Of a DNA stretch of 64,000 nucleotides, positions 45,761-58,032 are shown in pieces (positions within the stretch are counted from its first letter, which is position 1; every line of letters starts with the position of its first letter). The stretch spans positions 1 to 64,000 of the forward strand of contig JAAEAF010003823.1 in the NCBI GenBank assembly GCA_011037195.1, given 5' to 3'. The translations under genes were made by a program, and so were the position numbers. The notes beneath the pieces are model-generated. The model made no database searches. It saw nothing but the letters and a program-made list of their open reading frames with translations, and was not told the origin of the DNA. The DNA comes from Triatoma infestans. Its lineage: Eukaryota; Arthropoda; Insecta; Hemiptera; Reduviidae.

Positions 45761-46219
45761 AAAAAAAAAAAATTATAAAACATAACAAAAAATAATAATA
45801 ATATTATTAATAATCTACTATTAATAATAATAACCCAGATGCACATTAGTTTTGAGAATACACTATTAATAACTACTATAATACGAAGGGAGGAATTTAT
45901 AGTGAGTCAGTGAACTTATCGCGCCAACTATGTGTGTACTATGTGAGTAGGGATGTATACGTTTCAGTAAAACACTTAAAAATAGAAACTATATGTAGTG
46001 CTGGATATTGATTAAAGTAATACTTATTCAGGAGATAGATTTCGTTTCTCGCAAAAGTTAATCCGATTTTCAGGCACTTTTCTTAGTCCTCCATTGGGAT
46101 GCAATCATCCTTCAGACACTAAAGTACTCTTCGGGGGGAAGATTCTCTGCATTCTATCCTATTCTCTAAAAACTTCAGGCACTTGTTAGAACGAAATTGT
46201 AGAGCATGCATATGGTCAT

Positions 46220-47060
46220 TATTAGTAATTCTCGGACCTGAGTTTCACCCACCTAAGTTTTACCGCATTCTGATCGAATCGGTCCATAACTTTCGAAGGA
46301 CATAGCCCAAGCTCTTCCACCTCCGGACTTCCTGATCCAATCAAAGATCCTAAACCTAATTTCCTCATAACCCAAACAATCTGTCATGAGTTGTAAGGGT
46401 GTTTCTTCGTCTGTCTCATAAAACTCTACAAAAGTGGTCTGGCATGAGCCCCATTGTTTAGAAATGTCTTCCTTAAGCCCTAATACCCAGTGAGGAAACT
46501 AATTCGATGCCTGAGAAGGTCCGTGAAAGACACAATAACCCCTCACTAAAAGACCTGTTCGGACTTTGATGAGTATCTAAAGATTGTTGGCAACTTATTC
46601 TACATGACTGTGCTCATCTATATGGATGAATGCGGTGAAGCTATCAATTGCTAGAACTTGACAGATATGGGTCTGAAGACACACCAACAACCAATGAACC
46701 AACGAAAGGGAGAGAGACCCTAATTTGGCAAACTTATCCACCTCCTCATTCCCATAAATTCCCGTATGAGGAGGGTACCCAGACTTTGAGTACACCATCA
46801 AAGAAGAAAGCTCTTCCAGTCTTTTAGAACATTCTAGTACCAACCTAGAAGTGTAGCCACATAAATTCAGCGCTTTCAACGCAGCTGGACTGTCCGAGAA
46901 GATACAAACTTGAATTGTTATGTACCCTCTTATCCAAAATACAACAAAGAATAGCATAAAACTGGAAAACAGTGGTCCATTCATAAAGTGATATTGCCAA
47001 GTAATCTCCTGTCACAAAATAGACGCAGCTTCAGATTTACCATATCAATTCTGGAACCGT
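46220..47060 (-). pseudogene. I-like LINE RNase H and C-terminal relic
   Basis: On the minus strand: CYTDGSRI-like start (about 47050), then IFSDSPAALKALNLCGYTSR, KRLEELSSL and GIYGNEEVDKFAKLG (RNase H), followed by a frame-shifted C-terminal region homologous to the LINE at 10617-11262. The RNase H acidic residues are visible, but stops and frameshifts occur. Confidence 0.8.
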
Positions 47061-47065
47061 CCGTG

Positions 47066-47890
47066 TAACAGCGGAGGAAGAGGAAATATTGCAATCGTCT
47101 CAAATTTTCAATATCTAGTTTTCACCGGAAATGTAGAGGGTCTCTGAGTCAGAAAAAGTGGTTTTAGAAATTAGTCTGTCTGTTTGGGGGGGGGGGGGGT
47201 TTGTATAATTCAAAAATGGAAAGTCGCGTCAAAGTTCAAACTTGATATTTCGTTTAAGTTCCACCAGGGGACCACCTGACAATAAGGTATTTGGGACAAA
47301 ATCAGTAAATCGGAATGGATTTTTCAATTTATTTGCGATTTTCATTAAACTGGAATATTAACTGTTACAAATATAAAGAGCTACAACTTTTATTTGAAAC
47401 ATTTTTCGGAAAAAAATTAAGAAGAGTTTTGGAGGGAATGCGTGGGGGTTTTATGTTTTCCTCTAAAGTGTTGTTTCAGTTTAATATATCATCTACATAA
47501 TATTAATTCCGAGTTTCAAGAAAATTGGTTTTTCCCGGAAGTACAACTTTATGGATTGCAGATTTTAGCGACTTTCTCCATAAAGACATCAACGAATTTC
47601 CTTAAACCTGTTTATGCTAACTAGACATACAGAGACCTATCATTTTTGATTGACTTACTTTTTCGAGTAAATTCATTTAAGGGGGGGTTTTGGGGAGAGT
47701 AATGTTATGCTCTCCTCAACATAATATAGTTATTATAAAGTTTAGATTCTCCCATTCAATGTTGGCTGTTGAAGACAACTACATTCAGACTAGTCAGAAT
47801 TATATGTTAGAACAGAATTAGAGTCACATTATAATTATGTAAACCGCAGCAAGAGAAAGTTGTGTGCGTGTTTCACACCAGGTTTTTTTT
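47066..47890 (+). mobile_element. Family X copy
   Basis: Head block near 47095, a G14 run at 47186-47199, modules, CCGGAAGT at about 47537, and the end GCAAGAGAAAGT plus hairpin GTGTGCGTGTTTCACAC. Confidence 0.75.
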
Positions 47891-49343
47891 ATAACATAAA
47901 TGGAACCTTTTTAATTTTTTTTTTTTTTTTTTAGTTTTATTTTATTTTGTTTTTTTAACATTTGTAACCAACAAAATTTTTCGGTTCTGGAAAAACCAAA
48001 ATATGATATTTACTAGTAATTGGCACGCCTAAGGCTTTGAATAATCAGTGCCTTTAAATTAGCGGGGAGAAGAATAAAAAAAAACCAGTTCCCATCTTTT
48101 CAACGAATCTTTATAATCTCTGGCTTGTTCCCGGAGATTCTTTTTCTCTCTTTATCTTCTAGACCAGAGATTCCCCAACCTTATTTGGCCCCATCCCTTT
48201 CTTTTTGCATTATTTTATGAAATTATATTTCTACTTACGCACTGAAACATAAAAGTAAGTAAAGATGTTGCTGTAAATAAGACACGTTGAAGATTGAATT
48301 AATAAAAATTACCTATCAAAATCGACCATAACGTTCGTATTGCACCCTGAAAATTACGATAACATGGTTAATATAACAACAAAAATCACGAATAACATTA
48401 AAAAATAATTCTAATGTTATTAGTATTTACCTGGTGTACATGTACGTGGTTAATTAGAATGTTAGGATGTACCTGGATTCATTGCTATCAGTTTGTTAAT
48501 ATTCGGCTCTTATCTTTGTCAGTAGTATTTTTAAATCATCACGATTAGTAATTTGTAATTGGTTACTTTTCTTAAACACGTATAAACTATATGCCTCAAA
48601 TTTTTATAATTTATAGTGTGATAAAGGCCAGAGAAGTGATAGATTGGTGTATGATTGTGTGCAAAAGAAAATATAGAGGATTGAGTGTATGATAATAAGG
48701 ATGAAGTTAATTGTAGAGATACGCCATCATAATATACGATAAGTAATTTTTTAATTCTATATTGTGATTATGAAACTGTGTTTTAGGAGGAAAAAAATCG
48801 ATTCTCTATAAAACAATGATCCGAACTTTACAAGTTGATTCATGGCGTCTTTATTTTATTTCTCAAACGCACCTCTGTGAGGCTACTTAGGACGGGACAG
48901 TGAGGCAAACTTGCCAGAATTGTGTTGCCGATGTATGCTGGGTTTCCTTACAATGTGCGACATGCTTGTCTGCCAACACTTGCTTGATAAGACCGGTCGC
49001 CAGATTTGACTGGCATTTTGTCTGTTTATTAGGAAACTAAAGCCCTAATCACTCCCACTGCAACCTCTTATGTTAAACAATAGATAAAACGTACGAATGG
49101 TTTATCAATTATTTTTAATCTTCTCAAGTTTCTTTATTCTTCCCCCGCTTCCGCTGCCACAGTTTTTATTCACCCCCCCCCCATTTTACCTGAAGTTAGT
49201 AACGTCCCGTTGAATAGTTCCAGCGCCCACTATGGGGCGGTATCGCTCTCTCTGGGAATCACTCTTCTAGACTGACACCATCTTGCCCTCCGTCTAGCAT
49301 TCTCTAATTTTCAGTACCGATCTTGATATTTGCTGAAAATTTC

Positions 49344-49348
<5 letters not shown>
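47891..49348. other. Unassigned sequence
   Basis: Mostly AT-rich; a more GC-balanced stretch at 48840-49270 has no recognised domain or repeat partner. Confidence 0.4.

Positions 49349-49402
<54 letters not shown>
49349..49402. repeat. (TG)27 microsatellite
   Basis: Uninterrupted 54-bp TG repeat, the longest in the window. Confidence 0.95.
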
Positions 49403-49404
<2 letters not shown>

Positions 49405-49604
49405 TCTGACTTATCCAATCCATCATTTCATTTTCATTTTTATTTTCATTAATGAATTCTATTCTTACTTGTTTTTTAAGATCTTGCTTTTAGCGTCACA
49501 GGGTTTTCCTTGAAACAATCAAGACCATTAGCCGTTATAACGCAAGACTAGAATAAGTGATGAATATCGTCTCTCTCTTTCCACTCCCACAATCGCTCTT
49601 TGAA

Positions 49605-49680
49605 GGGTCGGATTTGGTGTAGTGGTTATGACCATGGACTTGTAAACTGGGAGGTCCCCGTACAAATCCTACGTGTAATT
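49605..49680 (+). pseudogene. tRNA-like fragment
   Basis: Has an A-box-like TGGTGTAGTGGTTATG and a B-box-like GTACAAATCC at the right spacing, but the anticodon and T stems do not pair well. A tRNA pseudogene or a decayed SINE head; no second copy in the window. Confidence 0.4.
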
Positions 49681-50460
49681 GCTAAATTTATTTTAGTTTA
49701 AACAATATTCTTAATAGTAACGTTAGGGCCCACTTGAAAAAGTAGTCATTACTTTACATTACTTTAGAAACGCTCTTTGAACTTGCCGTTAATTTTAAAA
49801 CTTTTTAAACGAGTTCTGATTAAATTATGCTTAAAGCTTAGTAGAATGAATCAGAGAACGGATGGGCTCTATTGATTGATTTATTAACCGTCACCAACGG
49901 GAATACAATATTGAAGAGTAACGAATCTAAAATATTGATAGTCCATATCGAAGGCATTAATCGATTCTGCAAAATATTTGTAATAAAAAAATGTTGTCTG
50001 CCTAAAACATCTAATTTAAATTTGCCAAAATTCAAGACTTATCATAAATGAAAAATAAATAAATAAATGAGGCTAAAATGAATATGACTAAAAAAGTAAC
50101 AAGGCCAGAATATCAATAAAGATATCTAAAATTAACAGAATTTAGGTACAAAATAATATTGTTAACCGTGTATTCATAAACATAGAGTTCAAATATAAAT
50201 ATTGTTAAGAAACAGATGGTTGAAATTCTTATTATAGATCAGCTAGGCCTAAATGAATATCATTTATATTTAAACTGTAGGTGTATAGGTTAGGAAAACC
50301 AAAATTAATCTCTTAGTTAGCACTACCTGGTTTTTGTCAATTTTTCGCAAATTATAATTAATCCAAATAAATACTTACTTTTATTAAGAAGTAATATCAA
50401 TAAACTTTATAAGTTAATCTGCCTTGTTTCTTATTTGTATAGCAGTATTCACTTTAGATC
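49681..50460. other. AT-rich spacer
   Basis: Nothing recognised. Confidence 0.4.
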
Positions 50461-51000
50461 TTTTACTTTCTCATTCTGCCGCTAGAGGAAATGCTGCTAT
50501 CGTATCAAATTTCCAAAATGGATTTTACACCGGAAATAACTGTTTTGAAGTCATCTGAATATGAAAAAAAAAAAAATTCAGCGAATGTTGTGTTTATATA
50601 TGAACAAAATATTTCAAAATCGATGTTACGTATCGATACCACCATCGACCGCGTCTGAAAAGAAAAATTTTCCGAAGTGTGAAAAATCTATTAACCAAAT
50701 AAATGTGTTTTTTCCAATAAATGAATGTTTTTTTTTTTCTTGCGACTTTCTTTAAACATTACACACTAATTATACACATGAAGGCTTATCACTTTTATTT
50801 CAAACATTTTTCTGGGAAATTTACGTTAAAACCATTTTTTCTAAATTGTCACTTTTAGTAGATACTATTATCAATATAATATCAAGGTTCACTAAACGTA
50901 TGGAAAGAATATCGATAAATCGATAGTGTGACTTTACAGAACGAATTTCTAATTTTTTATCATTTTTCTTGAAAACTGGTTTAAACGAATTTCTCTACTC
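50461..51000 (+). mobile_element. Family X copy (diverged)
   Basis: Starts TTTACTTTCTCATTCTGCCGCTAGAGG and has ACACCGGAAATAACTG; 3' end decayed. Confidence 0.65.
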
Positions 51001-51070
51001 TTGAAATTCTAACTGCTTACATGGGATTTTAGACAGATACCTATAGGAGAATCTATGAACTAGGTTTTTT

Positions 51071-51776
51071 TTACTTTCTCTTACTCCTAGTAAGAGGAAG
51101 TATTGTAATCGTGTCAAATTTTTGATATCGAGTTTTCACCGGAATTATCCGTTCTGAGGTCCTCAGAGTCCAAAAAAGTGGTTTTTAGCAAATGGTGTGT
51201 GTATGGTATGTATGTATGTATGTGAACAGCATAGCTCAAAGACGAAAAACCGGAGAAAGTTGAAACTTGATATTCCATGGTATTTAGGTATCACCATGGG
51301 GATCTGACAGTACGTTATCTGTCAAAATTCCTCAACCGGAAGTACCACTTACTAGTTAGTTTTTTTGCTTTTTTGCAATTTTCTCAAAAATGGCTCTGAC
51401 GATTTTCTTCAAACTTATTATATAAACTACACATACAAAGAGCTACAACTTTTATTTGTAACATTTCTCCGGGAAAATGTATTTAAGGGCACTTTTGGGA
51501 GAGGGGTGGGGTTCGATTTTCATCTAAAGTGTTAATTCAGTTTATTATAGAATTCTGTCATGTAAATAATATTAATTAGAATTAAATGTTTTGTTGAAAT
51601 TCCGAGTTTGAAAAAATCGGATGACCGGAAGTGCGTTTTTACTGAAGATTGTTTTCAGTTTTCGATGAAATCCAACGAATCTCATCAAATTTGGTAAACA
51701 AACTCTAAAATTTGTCAATTACAATTTTGAAAACTGGAGTAAGAGAAAGTTGTGTGAGTGTTTCATACCAGATTTG
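51071..51776 (+). mobile_element. Family X copy, complete, two modules
   Basis: ACTTTCTCTTACTCC at 51073-51087, the inverted copy at 51736-51750, then the hairpin. About 700 bp, one module shorter than the ~1-kb copies, so module number varies. Confidence 0.88.
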
Positions 51777-51930
51777 TTATTTAACTTTAAACTGCCGTCC
51801 TTAGAATTAAAACTGCCATTTTACTTATTGTAAAATTAATTACAATTGTAAATTTCAAATAAATAGTTTAAAAAAAAAGTTTTGCTTAAGAAATACAGCA
51901 CGGCGCAGGTCTACATGATTGCATGTAATT

Positions 51931-52192
51931 TAAAAAAAAAACCTATAGCGCAACAGCCCATGAAGGGCCAAGTCTTGCCAGACGGCTATTTGAATAGGGG
52001 AAGCGTGTGGTAAGCACGCCGCAGTTTCCACGCTGTTTAGTTCCGGCCTTTGCTAACTAGGGCGCTACTAACTGTAGCTTCCCACCTTTTATCACGATGC
52101 AGGGTCAACACCAACTTCATCCTCACGGGAATCGAACCCTGAATTCTCGCGCGAAAGGCGAGTGCGCTAGCCACTAGACCAACGCGTGAGGA
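51931..52192 (-). mobile_element. T-tailed tRNA-derived SINE (SINE2), copy 1
   Basis: The minus strand starts TCCTCACGCGTTGGTCTAGTGG, a tRNA-like head with a potential 7-bp acceptor pairing and a CTTTCGC anticodon-like loop. It ends in a T-run. Duplications CATGTAATT flank it (51922-51930 and 52193-52201). Confidence 0.88.
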
Positions 52193-52201
52193 CATGTAAT
52201 T

Positions 52202-53160
52202 GTAAGATCAAACAAATATTTGTTAAAAACTCCAAGTTTGAAGAAAATATGTCCATTACAAAAATAATATAATAATTGCAGTGAGAGAAAATCATATGTA
52301 AACACACCTGTTCAAGGGGACTAGTTTTGTATCTAAATATAATATGTATTATCATTCCCCCATAACTTCTGTCATAATGGACCTACTGTTTTAAGTTCAA
52401 ATAAATAAATAAAAATAAAAATTATATAACATCGTTAACAAACTTTTTAAATATCGATATTACGGATCTTATCGACATTATTAATCAATCAACAGAGGAG
52501 TCCATGAATAAAGATTTTTCAATTAACAGATGTTGTTTGTAATAGTGTTGTTTGTAAACATAGTTAAAAGATCAGTCGTAAAATAAAATACAAGTGGTAA
52601 TATTTTTATTCTTATTATTTATTTATTTTTTTTTTAAAGTATGGGTGGACACGTTTTAGTAAAATAATTGTTTAAGTCTCGTGATTTTAGATTTATGAGC
52701 TGCCATTCTTTCTTCTGTAATATTTTTTTAAAAGACGTAATTTTTAATGTATATCCGATATTTTTGTTGTTGTCATGTTTATTGTTCATATTTTCTATGT
52801 GCTTTCCTCAAAAATAAATAAAGAAAATACTGTTTGAATATATTTTATGATTGCTAAACTATTATTTAGGAACAAAGGTGATCTTGAAACGTCACCTATA
52901 AATAGCTTGACGACTCTGAGACTGGCTAATTCTACCCCTATCCCCCTGGAATCCTGTTTTACTCACTCATGCATAAAATTAATTATAAACATTTCTACTC
53001 TACACTATGATTGATCGATACTACTAGACTTACTTCAAAACATACAGTTATTCTCTACAACAACACTCCCCACAATAAGCTCCACAGTTCCGTTTACGTA
53101 TCACCCATTCAATACCAAGATTTCGTCCAAAATCCATTAAACATAAGGGCATTTATCAAG
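52202..53160. other. AT-rich spacer
   Basis: No gene or repeat recognised. Confidence 0.4.
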
Positions 53161-53169
53161 ATTTTTAGA

Positions 53170-54070
53170 TAAAAGGAAGTGGTGTTGCGATCGGGTCAAA
53201 TTTTCGATTTTTTTATTTTTTTACAGGAAATATTGGTTTCAAACTCTCAACTTGACTTTCTCTTACTCCTATTAGTACAGTTATAATATATATATATATA
53301 TATGATAAATTTTCTTTAATCTCATATTTTACAAATTTATCCGAACATAAATATAGAAATGAGGTGACATAAATATAGAGATAAGTACGTACCTACTAAC
53401 CTTGGCAGGTACAGAAATGATTATATTGTGGCCAAGTAGAGCGCACCAAAAACACATATAAATTGTAGGCATATATAACATTTCAAACAGAATATTCACA
53501 AATTCCATACTACTCTACAATATATTTTTTATTTTTTTGGAAAAATATTTCAAATAAAAGTGATACGTTTATATATGTACAATATACAACGTTTAGAGGA
53601 AATCGTTATTGACATTTTCGAGAAAATTCCAAAAAAAAACTCGAAAACCTATTCAATCTCGCACTTCCGGTTAACCTATTTTCTTAAAAATTTAGAATTG
53701 TATCAAAGCGTTTTTAAGTGTATGTATTAATATTATATAGGTGGCAAAATCATATAATTATACTAAAGTGGTACTTTAAAGGAAAGCAAAAGCACTGCCC
53801 CCCCCCCAGAACCCCATAAAAAAAAAAATTTTTCCCGGAGAAATATTTGAAATCAAAGTTATGTATTTAAACAGTGTACGAAGTTTTAAAAAAAATCATT
53901 AGAGCAGTTTTCAGAAAATCACCAACAAAAAAATAATATCCGTAAAGTCGTACTTCCGTTTTCATGAGAACTGAATTTTGCCCGAAATCTTCGTGTCTGA
54001 TGTAATGGTAGTGCCTAAACGGAATACCAAGTTTGAACTTTCTGCAACTATTCGTTCTGCGAGATATTCT
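53170..54070 (-). mobile_element. Family X fragments
   Basis: A plus head fragment at 53170-53240, then minus module and head sequence (CACTTCCGGTTAACC at about 53663; AAACGGAATACCAAGTTTG at about 54018). Ends abut the next copy. Confidence 0.6.
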
Positions 54071-54106
54071 ATTAAAACACACATACACACATAATATAGA
54101 ATATTT

Positions 54107-55085
54107 TACTTTATCTTACTCCTTACTCCTACTCTTACTCCTAGTAAGAGGAAATATTGTAATCGTGTCAAATTTTCGATATCGAGTTTTCACCGGAAAT
54201 ATCCGTTTTGAGGTCCCCTGAGTCCAAAAAAGTGGTTTTTAGCAGATGGTCTATGTGTGTGTGTATTTGAACAGCATACCACAAAAACGAGAAACTGTAG
54301 AAAGTTGAAAGTTGATATTCCGTTTAGGTACCACCATGGGATCTGACTATCTGTCAAAATTCCTCAACCGAAAGTACCACTTTACTAGTTTTTTTTTTGT
54401 TTTTTTTTACGTTTTTGCGATTTTCTTCAAACTTGGTATATCAACTACACATACAAAGAGAGCTACCACTTTTATTTGTAACATTTCTCCGGGAAAATTC
54501 ATTTAAGGGCACTTTTGGGGGAGCGGTGGGGTTAGGTTTTCATCTAAAATGCTATTTCAGTTTATTAGACAATTCTGTCATCTAAATAATGTTAATTAGA
54601 ATTAAATATGTTGTTGAAATTCCGAATTTGAAAAAAATCAGATGACCGGAAGTGCGTTTACTTTACCACTTTACTAAACAATTTTTTCACTTTTTTGCGA
54701 TTTTCTTAAAAATGGCTCCAACGATTTTCTTTTAATTTCCGCATAATCTAGACATACAAAGATCTACAACTTTTATTTAAAACATTTCTCTGGAAAAATT
54801 AATTTAAGGGCACTTTTAGAGAAGGGGTGGGTTATGTTTTTCTCTAAAGTGCTATCATAGTTGATTATATAATGCTATCATCATCCAAACAAAATTAATT
54901 AGAAAATAAATAGATGGCCAAAATTCTGAGTTTCAAGAAAATTAGTAAACCGGAAGTGCGCTTTTACTGAACAGTTTTCGACGAGTTTCATTAAATTTGG
55001 TACACAAATTTTAAAATTTATCAATTATAATTGTGAGAACTGGAGTAAGAGAAAGTTGATTGAGTATTTCATAGCAGATTTTTTT
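54107..55085 (+). mobile_element. Family X copy, complete, three modules
   Basis: The head TIR has a local duplication (CTTACTCC repeated). Module starts (CCGAAAGT, ACCGGAAGT, ACCGGAAGT) lie near 54367, 54645 and 54949, spaced about 280-300 bp. Ends GGAGTAAGAGAAAGT plus a damaged hairpin. Confidence 0.87.
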
Positions 55086-55699
55086 CTTCGTATTTAGGGG
55101 ACCCCAAAACATGTATTTACGGTGAAAAAATTGTCGTCCTGAAACAATTTTTCAAATAAATTGGATGCGAATTCACGTATGTAAACAGAATTTTAAGTTT
55201 TGAGCTTTATGTGATTTTTGTTTTTTTGATATTTGGTTCACACACTCACTTCCAGACCATTCCGCTAAATACTATTCGCTAAATTTCGTACTCAAAGAAA
55301 CCTCAAAACTCAATTTTGTCACAATCGCAATTCCAAGAATAAGATGAAATAAATTACCCACGTAAAAGGTAGAAAATAATCATAAGATTTATTCTTTGCC
55401 ATCAAAATTAATAATTTAATAGTCAATAAAAATTCAGTTAACTGTTATAATGATGCAATAGTAATAAAAAAAATAAATAAATATAGAATGATAAGTAATA
55501 AATAAATAAATTGGTGTAATTATAAAAATAAAATAAACACAAAAAAAAATAAAGCAATTAAGACTATAATAGCACTGTATTTAATTTGTAGATTTTTTTA
55601 TAGATTTGATATGGTATACTTAATAATGTGTGCACAGGAAAAAAATATACAATGAATTTTACTTACAGGGTACCTGGAGATAGTTACAGATAATTTTTT

Positions 55700-55847
55700 T
55701 AATTATACAAAAAATAAAAATCGATATGAATTGATATAAATAACACCAGTTGCGCGCAACACTTGATGAAGACTGACCCACCAGTCGGGCAACTTCATAA
55801 AAACCAACCACTGTTATTTATAATTGCACAAACAATGCACTCGTTTC
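55700..55847. repeat. Small insertion with TIRs inside the left LTR
   Basis: A ~148-bp segment absent from the other LTR copy contains an inverted pair (TATAAATAACACCAGTTG at 55736 and the near inverse ending at 55822), perhaps a tiny MITE. Confidence 0.4.
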
Positions 55848-56013
55848 AAAATTTTTATAATATAACATTTGGAATAAATTTTCTTAACAATACCGCTCAT
55901 CAAAATTTGGAAACTTGGGAGATATGATGAAGAGCTGTTGATATGTTGAAGTAGCTGGATGGTGATATCCAATGATCTGAAGCGGATGCTGCTCACGGCG
56001 TATTGGCATTTAA

Positions 56014-56277
56014 TTACGGACGCTTATAAATTCCTTGGACCTTCTTTACAGTAACTGCTCGCACAATGCCATCTGATCCGGTATGGACAAAGATGACTTG
56101 AGCCAGGGGCCATTGTAGAGACAAAGCGCTCACATACTTCAGCGCACCATCCAAAGTCAACTCATAATAAAAGTCTTTTATAGTCTTAAAAATTACCGAT
56201 TCTTGTTTAGTAGGAAATTCTGATTTTCCATCTTTGGCTAAATAAAGTTCATTCATAAGTAGCAACAAGTACGCCAA
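56014..56277 (-). pseudogene. Retroelement integrase C-terminal fragment (DUF5641-like)
   Basis: The frame ends WPLAQVIFVHTGSDGIVRAV, then GIYKRP, which is the WPLGRV..VH.G.DG..RVV......KRP signature of BEL/Pao-type integrase C-termini. The upstream catalytic core is absent. An 11-bp repeat, TTGGCGTACTT, at the boundary with the next frame (about 56270-56292) looks like a deletion junction. The open 87-codon frame starts at a chance ATG. Confidence 0.7.
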
Positions 56278-56345
56278 ATAAGTACGCCAAACATCCCTTT
56301 AAATAACGGAATTACTGTGGAATCAGTTGAAATTCGACAACCTAC

Positions 56346-56441
56346 CTCACAAGTTGATTTAATACCATCGGCTAATGAAGCGGCATTTTTTTTATGCAAT
56401 GTAATTTTCTGATGTAATGTGAGCTCGGGAACTTCCGCCAT
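56346..56441 (-). CDS. Candidate N-terminal coding segment with splice donor
   Basis: An ATG opens 32 codons (MAEVPELTLHQKITLHKKNA...) ending exactly at GAG|GTAGGT. It could be the start of the retroelement's gag left after internal deletion, or a host first exon. No matching next exon was found. Confidence 0.3.
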
Positions 56442-57904
56442 GTTATGTGTGATAGAGAACGAGATAATGTAAAAGAAATACGAAGAATAGGGATTAGGAA
56501 AAAAAAGAAAGTGAAAAGAAAAAGAGATACAGAATTCAAAAATGCTACAAGCAAAACAAGAAATATTAGAAAAATAATAAGGAGAAATGAAACAAAATAC
56601 AAGATAAATAATGAATAAAGAAAATCAAAAACGTGTAGCGCAAGAATACATTAACTTTTAATCTAACTGAAATTAAACAATAAAAAAATATTCTATTGAA
56701 TATTGTTTATATTAAATATTTATATAAATACAATCGTAAATATGGCAAGTAAGCTATTAATTTTATCGTTACTTTGTTTTAAAATTATATAAAATAACAC
56801 AATTTAAAATTAAAATTAAATTATTAAAAACGATGCGATATTGTCAATTATTGCGGTAAAAATTTGAACTATAGAGAGCGTAATGAATTAATAGTATCTC
56901 ATGTAAGTAAATTATTTCTATTGGGCAATACTTCGTAAAGTAACATATTTTCTTTTTTTTACTTTCAATTTTAAAGTATGTTTTTTTAAACTTATAACTT
57001 TTTTTTAAGTGATTAAACTGTCTAAAGAAAATATTAATGATTTACTTTAACAAAATAAATTGGCATAGGTATTAAAAAACATGAATGATATTAAATTATT
57101 TAGACAATCCGGCCCGGAGGACCAACAGTGTTGGTGAAATCATGAAAAAAAGAAGTAAATAAAGTAATTAAGAGTATAAAAGCACTATATTTAATTTGTA
57201 GATGTTTTTTTATAGATTTGATATGATTTACTTAATAATGTGTGTAAACAAAACAATTTACAATGAGTTTTACTTACAGGGTACCCTGGAGATAGTTACA
57301 GATAATTTTTTATAATATAACATTTAAAATAAATTTGCTTAAAACAAAATCATAAAATAAATTAATAGTAATAAATTAAATTAAATTGATGTTAATTTGA
57401 GTAATTTTCCAATATTTAATATACGAGTATATACTTTCAAGTTTTATTGAGGTCAAAAAAAAAATTATATCTTCTGCAAAGTCTATATTAGATTGTTGTC
57501 AGTTGAACCGGTTTGGATTGTCCTGTGATGGTACGTAGACAAACACGACAAGAAATGAAGACAATAGTGTGACGACAGGGTGGGGAACTGTGTTTCACTT
57601 CATAATCAAAGGTGGAAGTCTCTTTTGATGCAATAATCGACAGGAGACGCTGTTATGCACTTACAATAACTATGCTTGCTTTGATCATTTTGTTTTTGTC
57701 TATAACTAAAAGTCTATTGTAAATTTGAAGAACTGGTTTTAATATAATAGAACAAGGAACTCATATGCATATATGGTTGTATTAATTGCAGTTTAGTATT
57801 ACATCTATGAATTACAATTTACAGTTCGTTGTTTTAATGTTATATCTTAGGTGTGGCATTGTATAATATTATTTTACACTTTAATGTTAATGTTATAATA
57901 CTTT

Positions 57905-58020
57905 AATATAGTATTTTACTCCCTTTTACTGCTGAAAGAGAAAGTATGTATGATCGTGTAAAATTTTCTAATGTGATTTTCAAAAAAAAAAAATAATTGT
58001 TTTGAGGTCTGCTGGGAAAA
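57905..58020 (+). repeat. Family X head fragment
   Basis: ACTGCTGAAAGAGAAAGTATG, a GATCGTGTAAAATTTTC block and TTTTGAGGTC; replaced by LINE sequence at 58020. Confidence 0.6.
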
Positions 58021-58032
58021 TGGCCGAACAAC

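Larger units (their letters stand above)
55548..57345 (-). mobile_element. BEL/Pao-like retroelement relic with candidate LTR pair
   Basis: Two direct repeats (about 55548-55890 including an insertion, and 57154-57345) share GGGTAC...GGAGATAGTTACAGATAAT and bracket a minus-strand integrase C-terminus. They are read as degenerate LTRs of about 195 bp. Most of gag-pol is missing. Confidence 0.55.

Noticed and set aside
52120..52195. tRNA-Glu gene on the minus strand
   Set aside because: The acceptor and anticodon stems look good, but the T stem is broken and the segment is the head of a SINE with target duplications.
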